Positions 53,856 to 63,425 of a stretch of 64,000 nucleotides of DNA are shown one piece after another. Each line of letters opens with the position of its first letter. Within the stretch, counting starts at the first letter, position 1. The notes below the pieces were generated by a model, which ran no database searches, had not been told where the DNA came from, and saw nothing but the letters and a program-made list of their open reading frames with translations. A program made the translations under genes and the position numbers. Origin of the DNA: Candidatus Stoquefichus sp. SB1 (GTDB taxonomy: Bacteria; Bacillota_I; Bacilli_A; Erysipelotrichales; Coprobacillaceae); NCBI RefSeq assembly GCF_001244545.1, contig NZ_LN852694.1:502172-566171 (forward strand), given 5' to 3'.

Positions 53856-54050
53856 ATGCCAAAAATGAAATCTCACAGTGGTCTAAAAAAACGTTTAAAA
53901 AGAACAGGTTCAGGGAAATTGAAACGTAGTCATGCGTATGTTTCACATTTATCTCATAACAAGACTCATAAACAAAAGAAACACTTAGCAAAAGCAACTT
54001 TAGTACACCCTTCAGATATGAAGAGAATTAAATCTAGATTACAAGGGTAA
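53856..54050 (+). CDS. rpmI: ribosomal protein L35
   Basis: A 64-residue basic protein of the large ribosomal subunit. [20 protein letters not shown] is the typical start. ACAGGAGG upstream; 16 bp after infC and 19 bp before rplT, standard operon. Confidence 0.97.
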   Translation: MPKMKSHSGLKKRLKRTGSGKLKRSHAYVSHLSHNKTHKQKKHLAKATLVHPSDMKRIKSRLQG

Positions 54051-54069
54051 TAAATAGGAGGAAAAACAT

Positions 54070-54429
54070 ATGGCAAGAGTTAAAGGTGGATATACAACTA
54101 GACGTAGAAGAAAGAAAATCTTAAAATTAGCTAAAGGATATTTTGGTTCTAAGCATACATTATATAAAACAGCTAATGAACAAGTCATGAACTCATTAGA
54201 ATATGCATATAGAGATAGAAGAAACTTAAAACGTGAAATGAGAAAATTATGGATTGCACGTATTAATGCTGCTGCAAGAATGAATGATATTTCTTATTCT
54301 CAATTAATGCATGGTTTAAAATTAGCAAATGTTGAAATTAACAGAAAAATGTTATCTGAAATTGCAATTGCTGATCCAAAAGGATTTACTGCAATTGTTG
54401 ATTCAGCTAAAAAAGCATTAGCAAAATAA
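54070..54429 (+). CDS. rplT: ribosomal protein L20
   Basis: A 119-residue 23S rRNA-binding protein needed for 50S assembly, and regulator of this operon. [20 protein letters not shown] and [20 protein letters not shown] are standard. AGGAGG upstream. A terminator follows. Confidence 0.97.
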   Translation: MARVKGGYTTRRRRKKILKLAKGYFGSKHTLYKTANEQVMNSLEYAYRDRRNLKREMRKLWIARINAAARMNDISYSQLMHGLKLANVEINRKMLSEIAIADPKGFTAIVDSAKKALAK

Positions 54430-54431
54430 TG

Positions 54432-54459
54432 AAAACTGCACATGAGTGTAGTTTTTTTA
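54432..54459 (+). terminator. terminator of infC-rpmI-rplT
   Basis: AAAACTGCAC / GTGTAGTTTT, 10 bp with ATGA loop, then T run. Confidence 0.85.
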
Positions 54460-54484
54460 TATTTTATTATGTAATCGCTTTCTG

Positions 54485-54536
54485 TTGACATTTTTAGAGA
54501 GTTGTTTATAATTATATGTAGCATGCTACATATAAT
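54485..54536 (+). promoter_or_regulatory. promoter with 26-bp palindromic operator for marR-ABC operon
   Basis: TTGACA (54485-54490), 16-base spacer, TATAAT (54507-54512). A perfect 26-bp palindrome centred at 54523/54524 (ATTATATGTAGCA and its complement, 54511-54536) overlaps the -10 and start site. Fits autorepression by the MarR protein encoded next. Confidence 0.85.
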
Positions 54537-54549
54537 AGGGAGATATAAA

Positions 54550-54963
54550 ATGAATGAACAGGATATCAGTGTTTTGATTTATAAAATGTCAAGTGCTATA
54601 GTGACATATATCAATCATGAATTGAATGCTTATCATTTGACTTTTCAGCAATTTTCTATTCTTCGTTATATCAGTCAACAAGATGATGAAGTCATAGGAA
54701 AAGATATTTGTCAGTTTTTAGGTGTTTCGCATCCTACTGCTGTTGGGTTGACATCAAGAATGGTGAGAAATAATCTTTTAATCGCATCTATCTCATCAAA
54801 TGATCGTAGACAGACAGCTTTTTGTTTGAGTCAATATGGTCAGGAGATTTTAACACAAACGCAAAGTCTTATTGATCAGGTAGAAACGCAAATAGCAGAT
54901 GGTTTGGGTGAGAACAGTGAAACTTTTAAACAGTGTTTATTATCTTTAGAAGAGATTTTTTAA
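54550..54963 (+). CDS. MarR-family transcriptional regulator
   Basis: A 137-residue winged-helix regulator: FQQFSILRYISQQDDEVIGKDICQFLGVSHPTAVGLTSRMVRNNLL (about residues 31-76, in parts) is the DNA-binding part, followed by SSNDRRQTAFCLSQYGQEIL, the MarR wing. ATG 54550 after AGGGAG; the longer frame would start before the operator. Likely controls itself and the ABC transporter. Confidence 0.9.
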   Translation: MNEQDISVLIYKMSSAIVTYINHELNAYHLTFQQFSILRYISQQDDEVIGKDICQFLGVSHPTAVGLTSRMVRNNLLIASISSNDRRQTAFCLSQYGQEILTQTQSLIDQVETQIADGLGENSETFKQCLLSLEEIF

Positions 54964-54981
54964 TATGAGGGAGGAAAAAAT

Positions 54982-56283
54982 GTGGGGACTTTAAAGTTTT
55001 CTTTAAAAATGTTAAAAAAGGAATATAAAAAGAGTTTTGTCTATACACTCACGTTATGTTTGACGATTGCTGTTACTTTTCTTTTTTTTAATATTATTGA
55101 TAATGTTTATTTAATGGAACATGTATCAGCCAATCATTCATTGTCTGGTTTAGATATTCCATTTTCTTCAACATTATCTTTTATCATTATTATTTTTTGT
55201 GCCTTTATGATTATCTTTGCAAATAATTTTTATATATCTAGAAAAACAAAAGAAATTGCTATTATGACAATGTCAGGTGCAAGTTTTTTAGATACAACCA
55301 TGTATTTGTTTTATCAAAATTTTATCATGACATTGATTGCTTTTCCACTTGGAATTGGGATTGGCTTTGTGATGTCGATAGGTGTGAATCAGTGTATCTA
55401 TCAATATTTAAGTTATCAGGCACCTTTTTTATATGTTCCATTCAATGCTATCAGTGATACTTTGATTTGTATATGTGCAATTATTGGTGCACAATTAATT
55501 TATGCATCAGGGTTTGTTTATCGAAAAGATATTCAATATATGTTATCGCAAGAACATAGTGCACAAGTAAAAGATGAACGAATTATTCAACTACCATCAG
55601 CTATGTATTGGCTGGTTTATATTTTGGGTCTCGTTCTTCTTATCAGTGTTCCTTATGATGCAACATCAGCACTTTTTCCCTGCTGTATTGGAACTTTAGG
55701 GATTGGAGGTATGTTAAAATATTGTTTCCCAGCGCTCTTTAAAAAAATCAAAGAACGACGTCTGATTGCAGATAAATTGTGGTTAATTGCCCTTTCTAAT
55801 CTTTATGCTTCCTTGCGACGTGCAGTTTTACTGATTGAAATCTATGCAATATCAAGTAGTGTTATGATTGCTATTATGATTTCACAGCAGGAGAATCCAC
55901 GTGAAATGATAACCGCTATTATTGGTTTTATCGTTGTAATTTTACTCTTGCTGGCTAGTATTCTTTATAAATATACAATGGAAGCCACAACAAGACATAT
56001 GTTTTATTATAACTTATATAAATTAGGTTATACTTATCGACAATTATTATCGATTATCAAAAAAGAAGTTATTTCATTTTATGTGATTTTAATTGGATTA
56101 CCTTTATTCTATATTGGTATTACATTAATACGTGCTTTTTTACATCAGGGAATTACATTATCATTCTTCATAACGGTTTTTTTGGCTCAGATATTACCAG
56201 CATTATTAGCCGGTATATTAACATATATATCATATAAAAATTCTGTTTTATTGGTTTTAAAGGAAGGGGTTCATTATGAATAA
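54982..56283 (+). CDS. FtsX-like ABC transporter permease
   Basis: A 433-residue membrane protein with about eight helices. The first 180 residues (NNFYISRKTKEIAIMTMSG, about 85-103) and the last 130 (MFYYNLYKLGYTYRQLLSIIKKE) carry FtsX-type features. It is shorter than BceB-type permeases of about 650 residues and lacks their large outer loop. GTG start at 54982, 7 bases after GGGAGG; an ATG at 54979 is out of frame. Overlaps the ATPase gene by 8 bases. Substrate unknown; antimicrobial peptide response is a family-based guess. Confidence 0.8.
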   Translation: MGTLKFSLKMLKKEYKKSFVYTLTLCLTIAVTFLFFNIIDNVYLMEHVSANHSLSGLDIPFSSTLSFIIIIFCAFMIIFANNFYISRKTKEIAIMTMSGASFLDTTMYLFYQNFIMTLIAFPLGIGIGFVMSIGVNQCIYQYLSYQAPFLYVPFNAISDTLICICAIIGAQLIYASGFVYRKDIQYMLSQEHSAQVKDERIIQLPSAMYWLVYILGLVLLISVPYDATSALFPCCIGTLGIGGMLKYCFPALFKKIKERRLIADKLWLIALSNLYASLRRAVLLIEIYAISSSVMIAIMISQQENPREMITAIIGFIVVILLLLASILYKYTMEATTRHMFYYNLYKLGYTYRQLLSIIKKEVISFYVILIGLPLFYIGITLIRAFLHQGITLSFFITVFLAQILPALLAGILTYISYKNSVLLVLKEGVHYE

Positions 56284-57046
56284 AGAAATTTTAGTTGCGG
56301 ATCATGTCACAAAAATATATGGTGTAGAAACCAAAAATCCAGTGACTGCATTGTTAGATGTTTCATTAAAAATGTATGAAGGTGATTTTATTTGTGTTAT
56401 GGGACCATCAGGCTCAGGAAAATCAACATTTATCAATAATCTTTCAACCATTGATGTACCTACCAAAGGTCGAGTTTATATTAATGGGAAAGAAGTCAGA
56501 ACGATGGGAGAAAATGAGGTTGGTCGTTTTCGCTATGAAAATTTAGGATTCATTTTTCAGGAGTTTAATCTGCTTGATTCATTAACGATTTTTGAAAATA
56601 TTGCTGTACCATTATCTTTAGCAAATAAAAATATCAAAGACATTAATGAACGTGTACATCAAGTAGCACAAAAATTAAATGTTCATCAATTGTTAGATAA
56701 ATATCCTCATGAATGTTCAGGTGGACAAAGACAACGTGCCGCTATCGCAAGAGCATTAGTGACAAATCCTAAATTAATTGTTGCAGATGAGCCAACTGGA
56801 AATTTAGATAGTCAAAATTCTCATGAATTATTAGAATTATTTAAAAATTTGAATGATCAAGAAGGTGTCTCTATCTTGATGGTGACTCATGATTCAATGA
56901 TTGCGAGTTATTCTCAAAAACTTCTTTATATTAAAGATGGTGAAATTGCTGAAACGATTGAACGCGGTGATTTATCACAAAAGGATTATTTTTATAAGAT
57001 TGTTGATGTGAATTCAGTTGAATCTCAAAAACTATTCGTTGATTAA
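56276..57046 (+). CDS. ABC transporter ATPase (BceA/MacB/LolD type)
   Basis: A 256-residue ATPase: Walker [15 protein letters not shown] (about residues 43-56), Q-loop [18 protein letters not shown] (about 90-107), signature [15 protein letters not shown] (about 144-158), Walker [15 protein letters not shown] (about 164-177). The signature starts with Cys in place of Leu. Partners with the preceding FtsX permease. Terminator follows. Confidence 0.93.
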   Translation: MNKEILVADHVTKIYGVETKNPVTALLDVSLKMYEGDFICVMGPSGSGKSTFINNLSTIDVPTKGRVYINGKEVRTMGENEVGRFRYENLGFIFQEFNLLDSLTIFENIAVPLSLANKNIKDINERVHQVAQKLNVHQLLDKYPHECSGGQRQRAAIARALVTNPKLIVADEPTGNLDSQNSHELLELFKNLNDQEGVSILMVTHDSMIASYSQKLLYIKDGEIAETIERGDLSQKDYFYKIVDVNSVESQKLFVD

Positions 57047-57066
57047 CAGGCTATGCCTGTTTTTTG
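57045..57066 (+). terminator. terminator of the MarR-ABC operon
   Basis: AACAGGC / GCCTGTT, 7 bp with 3-base loop and T run; overlaps the stop. Confidence 0.78.
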
Positions 57067-57174
57067 TTTATTTTTGATAAAATATGTGCATACTTTGTTT
57101 GGTTCATATTCAGTTGAAATTATTTGTCTAAGATAGAAAATAGTTATATAATATATCACTAGGAGGTAATTAAT

Positions 57175-58245
57175 ATGGCAGATTTAGAAATGTTAAAAAA
57201 GATCAGTTTAGTGAATGGGATTTCAGGTTATGAAAAACAGGTAACACGTCTGATGAAATCATATATTGAGGATTGTGTTGATGAAATACAATATGATCAA
57301 TTAGGAAGTTTAGTTGGTGTCAAAAAAGGTGAAAGTGATTTAAAAGTCTTATTAACTGGGCATGTCGATGAAATTGGTTTTATCGTTAAAGATATTGATG
57401 AAGGTGGATTTATCAAAGTTCAGCCAGTTGGTGGATGGATGGGACAGAATTTACCATCTTCACTTATGTGTATCACAACACGTGATGGTCGTGAAATCAA
57501 AGGTGTTTTTGGTTCAGTCCCACCTCATGGTAAATCATTGGAAGAAAGAAATAAAGTTGTTGATCCTAAGGATTCCTTCTTAGATATTGGTGTTTTAAGT
57601 AAGCAGGAAGCTTTAGATTTAGGGATTCATAAAGGTGATCCCATAACACCTGTATCAGAATTTACAGTCATGGGAAATGAAAAATGTTTGATGTCAAAAG
57701 CATGGGATGATCGTATTGGAGTTGCAGTGATTATTGAAGTTTTGCGTCAATTAAAAAATGAAAGTATTTATCCAACGTTATATGGTGCTGGAACTGTTCA
57801 GGAAGAAGTTGGTTTACGTGGAGCCAAAACAGTTGGTCAGATGATTAAACCAGATATTGCGCTTGCGATTGATGTCACATTCTCACAAGATTTACCTGGT
57901 GAAAAAGGTGATGTTCGTTTAGGCAGTGGCGTGGCCTTAAGTGTTATGGATGGAAGTGTCATAGCACATAGTGGGCTATTAAAAGCATTGGAGAATATTT
58001 GTGAAAAGCATCAAATTGCTTATCAGTTAGATATGATTGCGGCTGGTGGAACAGATTCAGGCGAATTAAGTAAAGTAGAAGCGGGTGTTATGAATATCAC
58101 CCTCTCTATTCCATCACGTTATATGCATTCTCATCATACAATTATTAATTGTGATGATTTTGATGCGACAGTTCAATTATTAGTGGAATTTATCCGTGCA
58201 CTGAATCAAGATTTATATGTTGCAATGGTTGAGGATAAAAGATAA
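57175..58245 (+). CDS. M42 family metallopeptidase
   Basis: A 356-residue glutamyl-aminopeptidase/endoglucanase-like enzyme. LLTGHVDEIGFIV (about residues 60-72; first metal ligand), SKAWDDRIGVAVI (about 176-188; bridging Asp), TVQEEVGLRGA (about 208-218; catalytic Glu pair) and SRYMHSHHTII (about 313-323; last His) make the two-metal site. AGGAGG upstream. Shares one base with the next gene. Confidence 0.94.
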   Translation: MADLEMLKKISLVNGISGYEKQVTRLMKSYIEDCVDEIQYDQLGSLVGVKKGESDLKVLLTGHVDEIGFIVKDIDEGGFIKVQPVGGWMGQNLPSSLMCITTRDGREIKGVFGSVPPHGKSLEERNKVVDPKDSFLDIGVLSKQEALDLGIHKGDPITPVSEFTVMGNEKCLMSKAWDDRIGVAVIIEVLRQLKNESIYPTLYGAGTVQEEVGLRGAKTVGQMIKPDIALAIDVTFSQDLPGEKGDVRLGSGVALSVMDGSVIAHSGLLKALENICEKHQIAYQLDMIAAGGTDSGELSKVEAGVMNITLSIPSRYMHSHHTIINCDDFDATVQLLVEFIRALNQDLYVAMVEDKR

Positions 58246-59087
58246 TGGGTGCACTCATTTTAGAAGGTGGAACATTTCGTCCCATCTTCTCAAGTGGGGT
58301 CATGGATGCATTGCTTGATACAGGTGTAGAGTTTCCCTATGTTATTGGTGTTTCAGCAGGGATTACTGATGGTTTTTCATATGCTTCAAAACAAACACGA
58401 CGTAATTATGATATTCTTATGAATCATCGACACGATAAGCGTTATGTTGGACTTCGTAATTATATAAGTGATAAAAGTCTGTTTGGATTGAAATTTGCTT
58501 ATGAAACCATTCCTAATGATCTCTATCCTTTTGACTGGGAGACGTTTTTAAAAAATCCAATAGAAATTAAAGTTGGTGTCACAAATGTAGAAACTGGTCA
58601 ATGTGAGTATTTGGATGGTAAAAAATTAGATCAGCAATGTACAATGTTAAAAGCAACATGTGCCATTCCTTTTGCATTTCCAATTATTCATCTTAATGGA
58701 AAAGGTTATTATGATGGTGGGATTTGTGATCCTATACCAGTTAGAAAGGCTATGGCAGATGGTCATGAGAAAATGCTGATTGTTTTGACAAGGCCAAAAG
58801 GTTATCGTAAAAAATTATCGCGAGCAAATGTTTTGGCAAGTCGTCGTTTAAAGAAAAGATACCCACATCTGGTTAAACCGCTTTTAACAAGGCATGAATT
58901 ATATAATGAAACATTGGCTTACTGTGAACAGTTAGAGCAGGAAGGTAAGGCTATTATTTTAAGACCTACTGAGGAAGTTCAGATTGATTCTTTTGAAAAG
59001 GATTTAGATAAGATTGATCGTATTTATCAATTTGGTTATCAACTTGCTATGGAAAATATGGAAAGTATAAAAAAATTGCTTTTATAG
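58245..59087 (+). CDS. patatin-like phospholipase
   Basis: A 280-residue lipid hydrolase with the patatin Ser-Asp pair: oxyanion loop LEGGTFRPIFSSGV (residues 5-18), nucleophile motif GVSAG (Ser about 37) and DGGICDPIP (Asp about 162). Similar to the YjjU family of E. coli. Cytoplasmic or membrane-linked; substrate unknown. Its ATG overlaps the M42 stop. Confidence 0.88.
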   Translation: MGALILEGGTFRPIFSSGVMDALLDTGVEFPYVIGVSAGITDGFSYASKQTRRNYDILMNHRHDKRYVGLRNYISDKSLFGLKFAYETIPNDLYPFDWETFLKNPIEIKVGVTNVETGQCEYLDGKKLDQQCTMLKATCAIPFAFPIIHLNGKGYYDGGICDPIPVRKAMADGHEKMLIVLTRPKGYRKKLSRANVLASRRLKKRYPHLVKPLLTRHELYNETLAYCEQLEQEGKAIILRPTEEVQIDSFEKDLDKIDRIYQFGYQLAMENMESIKKLLL

Positions 59088-59095
59088 ATATTTTT

Positions 59096-59124
59096 TTGAC
59101 ATTTTCACACACTTTTAAAATAAT
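59096..59124 (+). promoter_or_regulatory. probable promoter of htrA
   Basis: TTGACA (59096-59101), 17-base spacer, AATAAT (59119-59124). The -10 is imperfect. Confidence 0.5.
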
Positions 59125-59190
59125 GTTTTGTCAATTATGTTTTATGATAGTAAATGTAAAAACAATACATAGAGAAAGGAAGATTGTAAA

Positions 59191-60393
59191 ATGGAAGATA
59201 TGGATAAAAAAGCTTTTGAAGAAAATGAAGAGTTTAATGAACATATAAATGCTTATCAATCTGATGAAAATAAGCCAGGTCATACGAAGAAAAAGATCAA
59301 TGGAAATCTTATCTTTAAAGTGGTTATCATTGTTTTATTGGTTGTTTCTTTAGGATGTAATGGTTTCTTGATGTATAAGGTGTTAGGAACATCTTCTTCA
59401 AATGGGTCAACATCTAACAATAAGGTTCAAACAATTAATTATGATGTGAAAACAGATTTAACAGATGTCATTAAAAAGGCAAAGGAATCAACTGTTGGAG
59501 TTGCTGTTTATCAGAATAATAAATTATCTGGTAGTGGTAGTGGTGTTATTTATAAGGTTAATGGTAAAACTGTTTATGTTATTACGAATCATCATGTTAT
59601 TGATTCTGCACAATCTATTGAAGTTATCTATTCAAATGGTGAGTCTGTAAAGGCTGAGTTAGTTGGTAGTGATCAATATGGTGATATTGCTGTTTTAAAA
59701 ATGAATGTTAACTTTGATGTTACTGCTTTTAAAACAGGGGATTCTGATTTGTTAGATCCTGGTGAAACAGTTATGGCTGTAGGAAGTCCTTTAGGAATTG
59801 AATATGCTGGAACAGTTACACAAGGTATTGTTTCTGCTGCTAAACGTACTGTTTCTGTTGATTTAAATGGTGATGGTAAAGAAGACTGGGATATGAATGT
59901 TATTCAGACAGATGCAGCTATTAATCCTGGAAATAGTGGTGGTGCTCTTGTCAATGCTGTTGGTGAATTGGTTGGTATTACTTCAATGAAATATTCTTCA
60001 GAAGAAGTAGAAGGTATGGGATTTGCCTTACCAATTAATGATGCAGTGAAATTAGTTGAAGAAATTATTTCAACTGGTAAAGTCAATCGACCTACATTAG
60101 GTATTTCTGGATTATCATTAGATGGTTATTCATCTTATGAATTGTATATGTATCGTATTCAAACAAATTTAAATAAAGGAATTTATGTTGCAAGTGTACA
60201 AAGTGGTTCAGCAGCAAGTAGTGCAGGTATTGAAGTTGGTGATGTTATTACAAAATTTGATGGTGAAGAGATAGAATCATACAAAGATTTCTTGACAAAA
60301 CTTTATTCTAAAAATCCTGGTGATACTGTGAAATTGACAATTAATCATGGTGGTTCGACATCAACAGTTAATGTTAAATTAGGTTCTTCATAA
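59191..60393 (+). CDS. htrA: HtrA/DegP-like serine protease
   Basis: A 400-residue membrane-anchored protease for misfolded exported proteins. Cytoplasmic charged N-terminus, one membrane helix (about residues 42-65), Ser/Gly/Thr linker, trypsin-like domain with triad His in VITNHHVID (about 133), Asp in YGDIAVLK (about 165) and Ser in NPGNSGGALV (about 248), then one PDZ domain (about 300-395). AAAGGAAG upstream. Terminator follows. Confidence 0.94.
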   Translation: MEDMDKKAFEENEEFNEHINAYQSDENKPGHTKKKINGNLIFKVVIIVLLVVSLGCNGFLMYKVLGTSSSNGSTSNNKVQTINYDVKTDLTDVIKKAKESTVGVAVYQNNKLSGSGSGVIYKVNGKTVYVITNHHVIDSAQSIEVIYSNGESVKAELVGSDQYGDIAVLKMNVNFDVTAFKTGDSDLLDPGETVMAVGSPLGIEYAGTVTQGIVSAAKRTVSVDLNGDGKEDWDMNVIQTDAAINPGNSGGALVNAVGELVGITSMKYSSEEVEGMGFALPINDAVKLVEEIISTGKVNRPTLGISGLSLDGYSSYELYMYRIQTNLNKGIYVASVQSGSAASSAGIEVGDVITKFDGEEIESYKDFLTKLYSKNPGDTVKLTINHGGSTSTVNVKLGSS

Positions 60394-60394
60394 T

Positions 60395-60422
60395 AAGGAA
60401 AGACGAAAGCTCTTTCCTTTTT
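60395..60422 (+). terminator. terminator of htrA
   Basis: GGAAAGA / TCTTTCC, 7 bp with 7-base loop and T run. Confidence 0.82.
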
Positions 60423-60457
60423 TGTGTAAAAAATATATAATGTGAAAAGGTGATGAT

Positions 60458-61312
60458 ATGAATAAAGAGATAAAAAGACAATTAATCCTTTCTATGGTAT
60501 TGCTGAGTATGTTCGTTATGACACTCTTTTTTTGGTATGATAATTTTGTATTTCATACATATGTAACTACAAGTGACTATCAATATTGTTTTGCAGGTGG
60601 TAATGAGGATTTATCGATAGGTGGCTATGAATTTTCTAAAGATCATGGTGAAGAAAAATATGGTGGAGCAAGAATTGTAGCATTAAAAGATCGCTTTTTA
60701 TTAGAGAATGATCAAGTGACTATTGATTTTGTTATCCAGTATGATCAACAGGAAAAACGATTAACTCATCATTTTGATGTCAAAAGTGACAATGAAGTTT
60801 TATTTATGGATGTTGAAAAAACAAATGAATCCCTTTTGACAGATAAGATATCTACAGCACAATGTGAGGTTGTTGTTGAACGTGATCATCAAAAAGTGTA
60901 TGAACAAACCATAACAATGCAAAAACAAGATATTGTTGTTTATAATGGTGCGAATAAAAAATATGCTTTACAAAATATTTATGCAACCAGCTCATGGCTG
61001 AAAACAGGTGATTTTATATCAACTAATCAGCATATTTCCCAACAATATCCATATGTGATTATTGATTATTTATATTTAAAAGAAAATGGCAATAGTGATA
61101 ATCTTAATGATTATGAACGTTTTGCATATGTGAAGGGAAAAACACAGGATATTTTAGATGGAAAAAATAAATCAGTTGCTTTTTTTGATGATAAGGGCTC
61201 ATTGTTAGATAGAGAATTACGTTGTGTGGTGACGCTTATGGAAAGTGAATCACAGAGTCAGGGGTATACTTTTGTATTGAATTTAAAAGGTGCAATTAAG
61301 GCGGTGGAGTAG
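60458..61312 (+). CDS. hypothetical membrane-anchored protein
   Basis: A 284-residue protein not recognised. One N-terminal membrane helix (LSMVLLSMFVMTLFFWYDNF, about residues 11-30) and the rest predicted outside, beta-rich, acidic, without cysteine pairs or repeats. It ends on the base before the next gene's start, so both are likely co-expressed. GGTGAT upstream. Confidence 0.6.
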   Translation: MNKEIKRQLILSMVLLSMFVMTLFFWYDNFVFHTYVTTSDYQYCFAGGNEDLSIGGYEFSKDHGEEKYGGARIVALKDRFLLENDQVTIDFVIQYDQQEKRLTHHFDVKSDNEVLFMDVEKTNESLLTDKISTAQCEVVVERDHQKVYEQTITMQKQDIVVYNGANKKYALQNIYATSSWLKTGDFISTNQHISQQYPYVIIDYLYLKENGNSDNLNDYERFAYVKGKTQDILDGKNKSVAFFDDKGSLLDRELRCVVTLMESESQSQGYTFVLNLKGAIKAVE

Positions 61313-61768
61313 ATGAAAAATAAAAAGGATATTGTGACGATTTATATGTTAAGAAATGCTTTTGCGACATTGATGACAGCCTTTGTGTCTTTTATGATAT
61401 CTTTAATGAATTTTTATCATTGTCCATTTTCTGAAGCATTACAAAGATTGTTTGTGTTTGATATTTATACAACTCTTTATTTTTTGTTGTTGTGGGTATT
61501 TGATTATATTGTTTTTGAAATTTCTAAAATTGTATATGATATCTATGAAGAAAAGGTGACTTTTTTACCTTGTATTGGTTTATGGATTTTATGTGTTTGT
61601 ATTTTCTTTGCACCAATTCTGGATTTATTTCAATATAATCTTTGTATTTTATTTATCTTAATCAGTTTAAGAATGATTAAGGAAATGTGGAAAAGAACGC
61701 CAGAATTGTTTTCTTGGATTCATAAACTTATTGGTAAAGTGAAAAAAAGACCAGAGACTGGTCTATAA
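61313..61768 (+). CDS. hypothetical membrane protein
   Basis: A 151-residue protein with four predicted membrane helices (about 16-35, 52-72, 85-105, 110-125), rich in aromatic residues. No family recognised. Directly follows the anchored protein above and may form a pair with it. Confidence 0.58.
   Translation: MKNKKDIVTIYMLRNAFATLMTAFVSFMISLMNFYHCPFSEALQRLFVFDIYTTLYFLLLWVFDYIVFEISKIVYDIYEEKVTFLPCIGLWILCVCIFFAPILDLFQYNLCILFILISLRMIKEMWKRTPELFSWIHKLIGKVKKRPETGL
61742..61767. terminator. terminator of sspI
   Basis: AGACCAG / CTGGTCT with 3-base loop; on the minus strand a T run follows. It also overlaps the plus-strand stop. Confidence 0.7.
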
Positions 61769-61960
61769 TAAATGAGAAATATTTTGGAGAAATTGTTGTT
61801 TAGAATTTGAATCTAATGAATTGTAATATCGTTCAAATAATACACCTAAACCAACGAGAATTGTTTCTTCTTTAGAAGCAATGCCATCATCTATTGTTTG
61901 TTGTAGTTGAGAGGCTGAAAAACCTTTTAAATTATTTAAGAGCGCTTCACGCATTTGCAT
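61763..61960 (-). CDS. sspI: small acid-soluble spore protein I-like
   Basis: A 65-residue protein starting MQMREALLNNLKGFSASQLQ and containing EETILVGLGVLFERYY. Bacillus SspI has the same length and the same I/L-P/V-G-L-G-V-L-F-E core. SspI is a minor spore protein made in the forespore. Start at 61960 has AAAGGA at 8 bases; an ATG nine bases earlier overlaps that site. Agrees with the spoVA operon in showing spore formation. Confidence 0.85.
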   Translation of the reverse strand: MQMREALLNNLKGFSASQLQQTIDDGIASKEETILVGLGVLFERYYNSLDSNSKQQFLQNISHLL

Positions 61961-62019
61961 ATCTATCATCCTTTCTTATATAATATGGGATAATCAAAAG
62001 GAGTTTATACAGAAGTTTT

Positions 62020-62685
62020 ATGAAAAGTTACGAAATTCAACTTGGACAAGAGGTTTATCATTATGATGTCATCTATAAACGTATGACATCACTTCGCATG
62101 CGTGTTAAAGAGGGAAGAATTGTCGTGAGTGCACCTTATTATACACCACGTGCATTGATTGAAGATAATTTACGTCAATATCAAGAAAAGCTAATTCCAC
62201 TCATACAGAATTATGAATCTTATGCATGTTATTGTGATCAGGGTTATGTTGATATTTTTGCTTGCCGTTATGTTTTAGTGAGCAGAGATGTAGGAAAATG
62301 GCAATGTGAGAAACATGGTCAATCTCTTTATGTTTATCATAGGCAAATTGAACAGTGTGTTGAAAAATATTTAAAACAAGTTTTATTGGATTATATTGAA
62401 GAAAAAGTGATTGCATATTTGGCATATGATTTTGATTTGGATATGCCTCATATTGAAATTAAGAAATATAAAGGGCGTTGGGGCAGTTGTTATTATCAAC
62501 AAAATAGAATTTCTTTTAATTTGTCCTTAGTACATTTAGAGAAAGATTTGATAGATTATGTGATTGTTCATGAACTCACTCATTTTTTACAGGCAAATCA
62601 TTCATCACAGTTTTATCAGGAAATTGAAAAGAGAATGCCAGATTATAAACAACGTATCAAAAGGTTAAAGGAGAAACATGTATGA
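62020..62685 (+). CDS. YgjP-like (DUF45, M48-type) metallopeptidase
   Basis: A 221-residue protein with zinc motif VIVHELTHFLQANHSSQFYQEIE (about residues 181-203, in parts; HExxH and a third His) and KYKGRWGSCYYQQNRISFNLSL (about 148-169, in parts), diagnostic for the YgjP/DUF45 family. Natural substrate unknown. Overlaps the next gene by 4 bases. Confidence 0.88.
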   Translation: MKSYEIQLGQEVYHYDVIYKRMTSLRMRVKEGRIVVSAPYYTPRALIEDNLRQYQEKLIPLIQNYESYACYCDQGYVDIFACRYVLVSRDVGKWQCEKHGQSLYVYHRQIEQCVEKYLKQVLLDYIEEKVIAYLAYDFDLDMPHIEIKKYKGRWGSCYYQQNRISFNLSLVHLEKDLIDYVIVHELTHFLQANHSSQFYQEIEKRMPDYKQRIKRLKEKHV

Positions 62686-63407
62686 TTACATCTTTACAAA
62701 ATGAAAAAATAAAAGAATTGATGAAACTCAAACAAAAGAAGTATCGTGATGAAATGAATTTGTTTTTAGTAGAAGGATTTCATTTGGTTGAAGAAGCTAG
62801 AAAGAATGGCTGTATTCAAACTCTCGTTACAACTTTAGATGATGATTTTGCTGAAGATACACTTTATGTATCTGAATCTGTAATGAGTAAACTGGCTTTT
62901 ACAAAATCACCTCAACCAATTATGGCAGTTTGTCAAAAAAACAATACTTCAAAAATATTGCAAGACGGAACAAGATATTTATTGTTGGATAGAGTTCAAG
63001 ACCCTGGAAATGTTGGGACAATTTTACGTTCAGCATTAGCTTTTGGATATGACCAAATCATTATGTCACTAGATTGTGTGGATTTATATAATGATAAAGT
63101 GATACGGGCAACTCAAGGAGCCCTTTTTCAGATGAATGTTTGCATAATGGATTTGAAAGATGCTATTGAATGTCTGAAGAAACAAAATGTTTTGGTTTAT
63201 GGAACATGTTTGTTGAATGCGAAAAGCATTGATACATATTCAAATGAAAAAAAGATGGCTTTTGTAATGGGAAATGAAGGACAAGGAGTTTCTCAGAATA
63301 TTTTAGATTTATGTGATCAGCTTGTTTATATTCCTATTCAATCAGTTGAGTCATTAAATGTGGGTGTAGCAGCAGCTATTACTATGTATCATTTTAGAAA
63401 TGAATAG
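62682..63407 (+). CDS. TrmH/SpoU-family RNA 2'-O-methyltransferase
   Basis: A 241-residue SPOUT methyltransferase, YsgA-like. N-terminal substrate-binding part (KIKELMKLKQKKYRDEMNLFLVEG), then LDRVQDPGNVGTILRSALAFG (about residues 103-123, in parts), FVMGNEGQGVS (about 194) and the knot end IPIQSVESLNVGVAAAITMYHF (about 215-236, in parts). Target rRNA or tRNA position unknown. Confidence 0.92.
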   Translation: MITSLQNEKIKELMKLKQKKYRDEMNLFLVEGFHLVEEARKNGCIQTLVTTLDDDFAEDTLYVSESVMSKLAFTKSPQPIMAVCQKNNTSKILQDGTRYLLLDRVQDPGNVGTILRSALAFGYDQIIMSLDCVDLYNDKVIRATQGALFQMNVCIMDLKDAIECLKKQNVLVYGTCLLNAKSIDTYSNEKKMAFVMGNEGQGVSQNILDLCDQLVYIPIQSVESLNVGVAAAITMYHFRNE

Positions 63408-63425
63408 TCAAAGGAGATAGCAATC

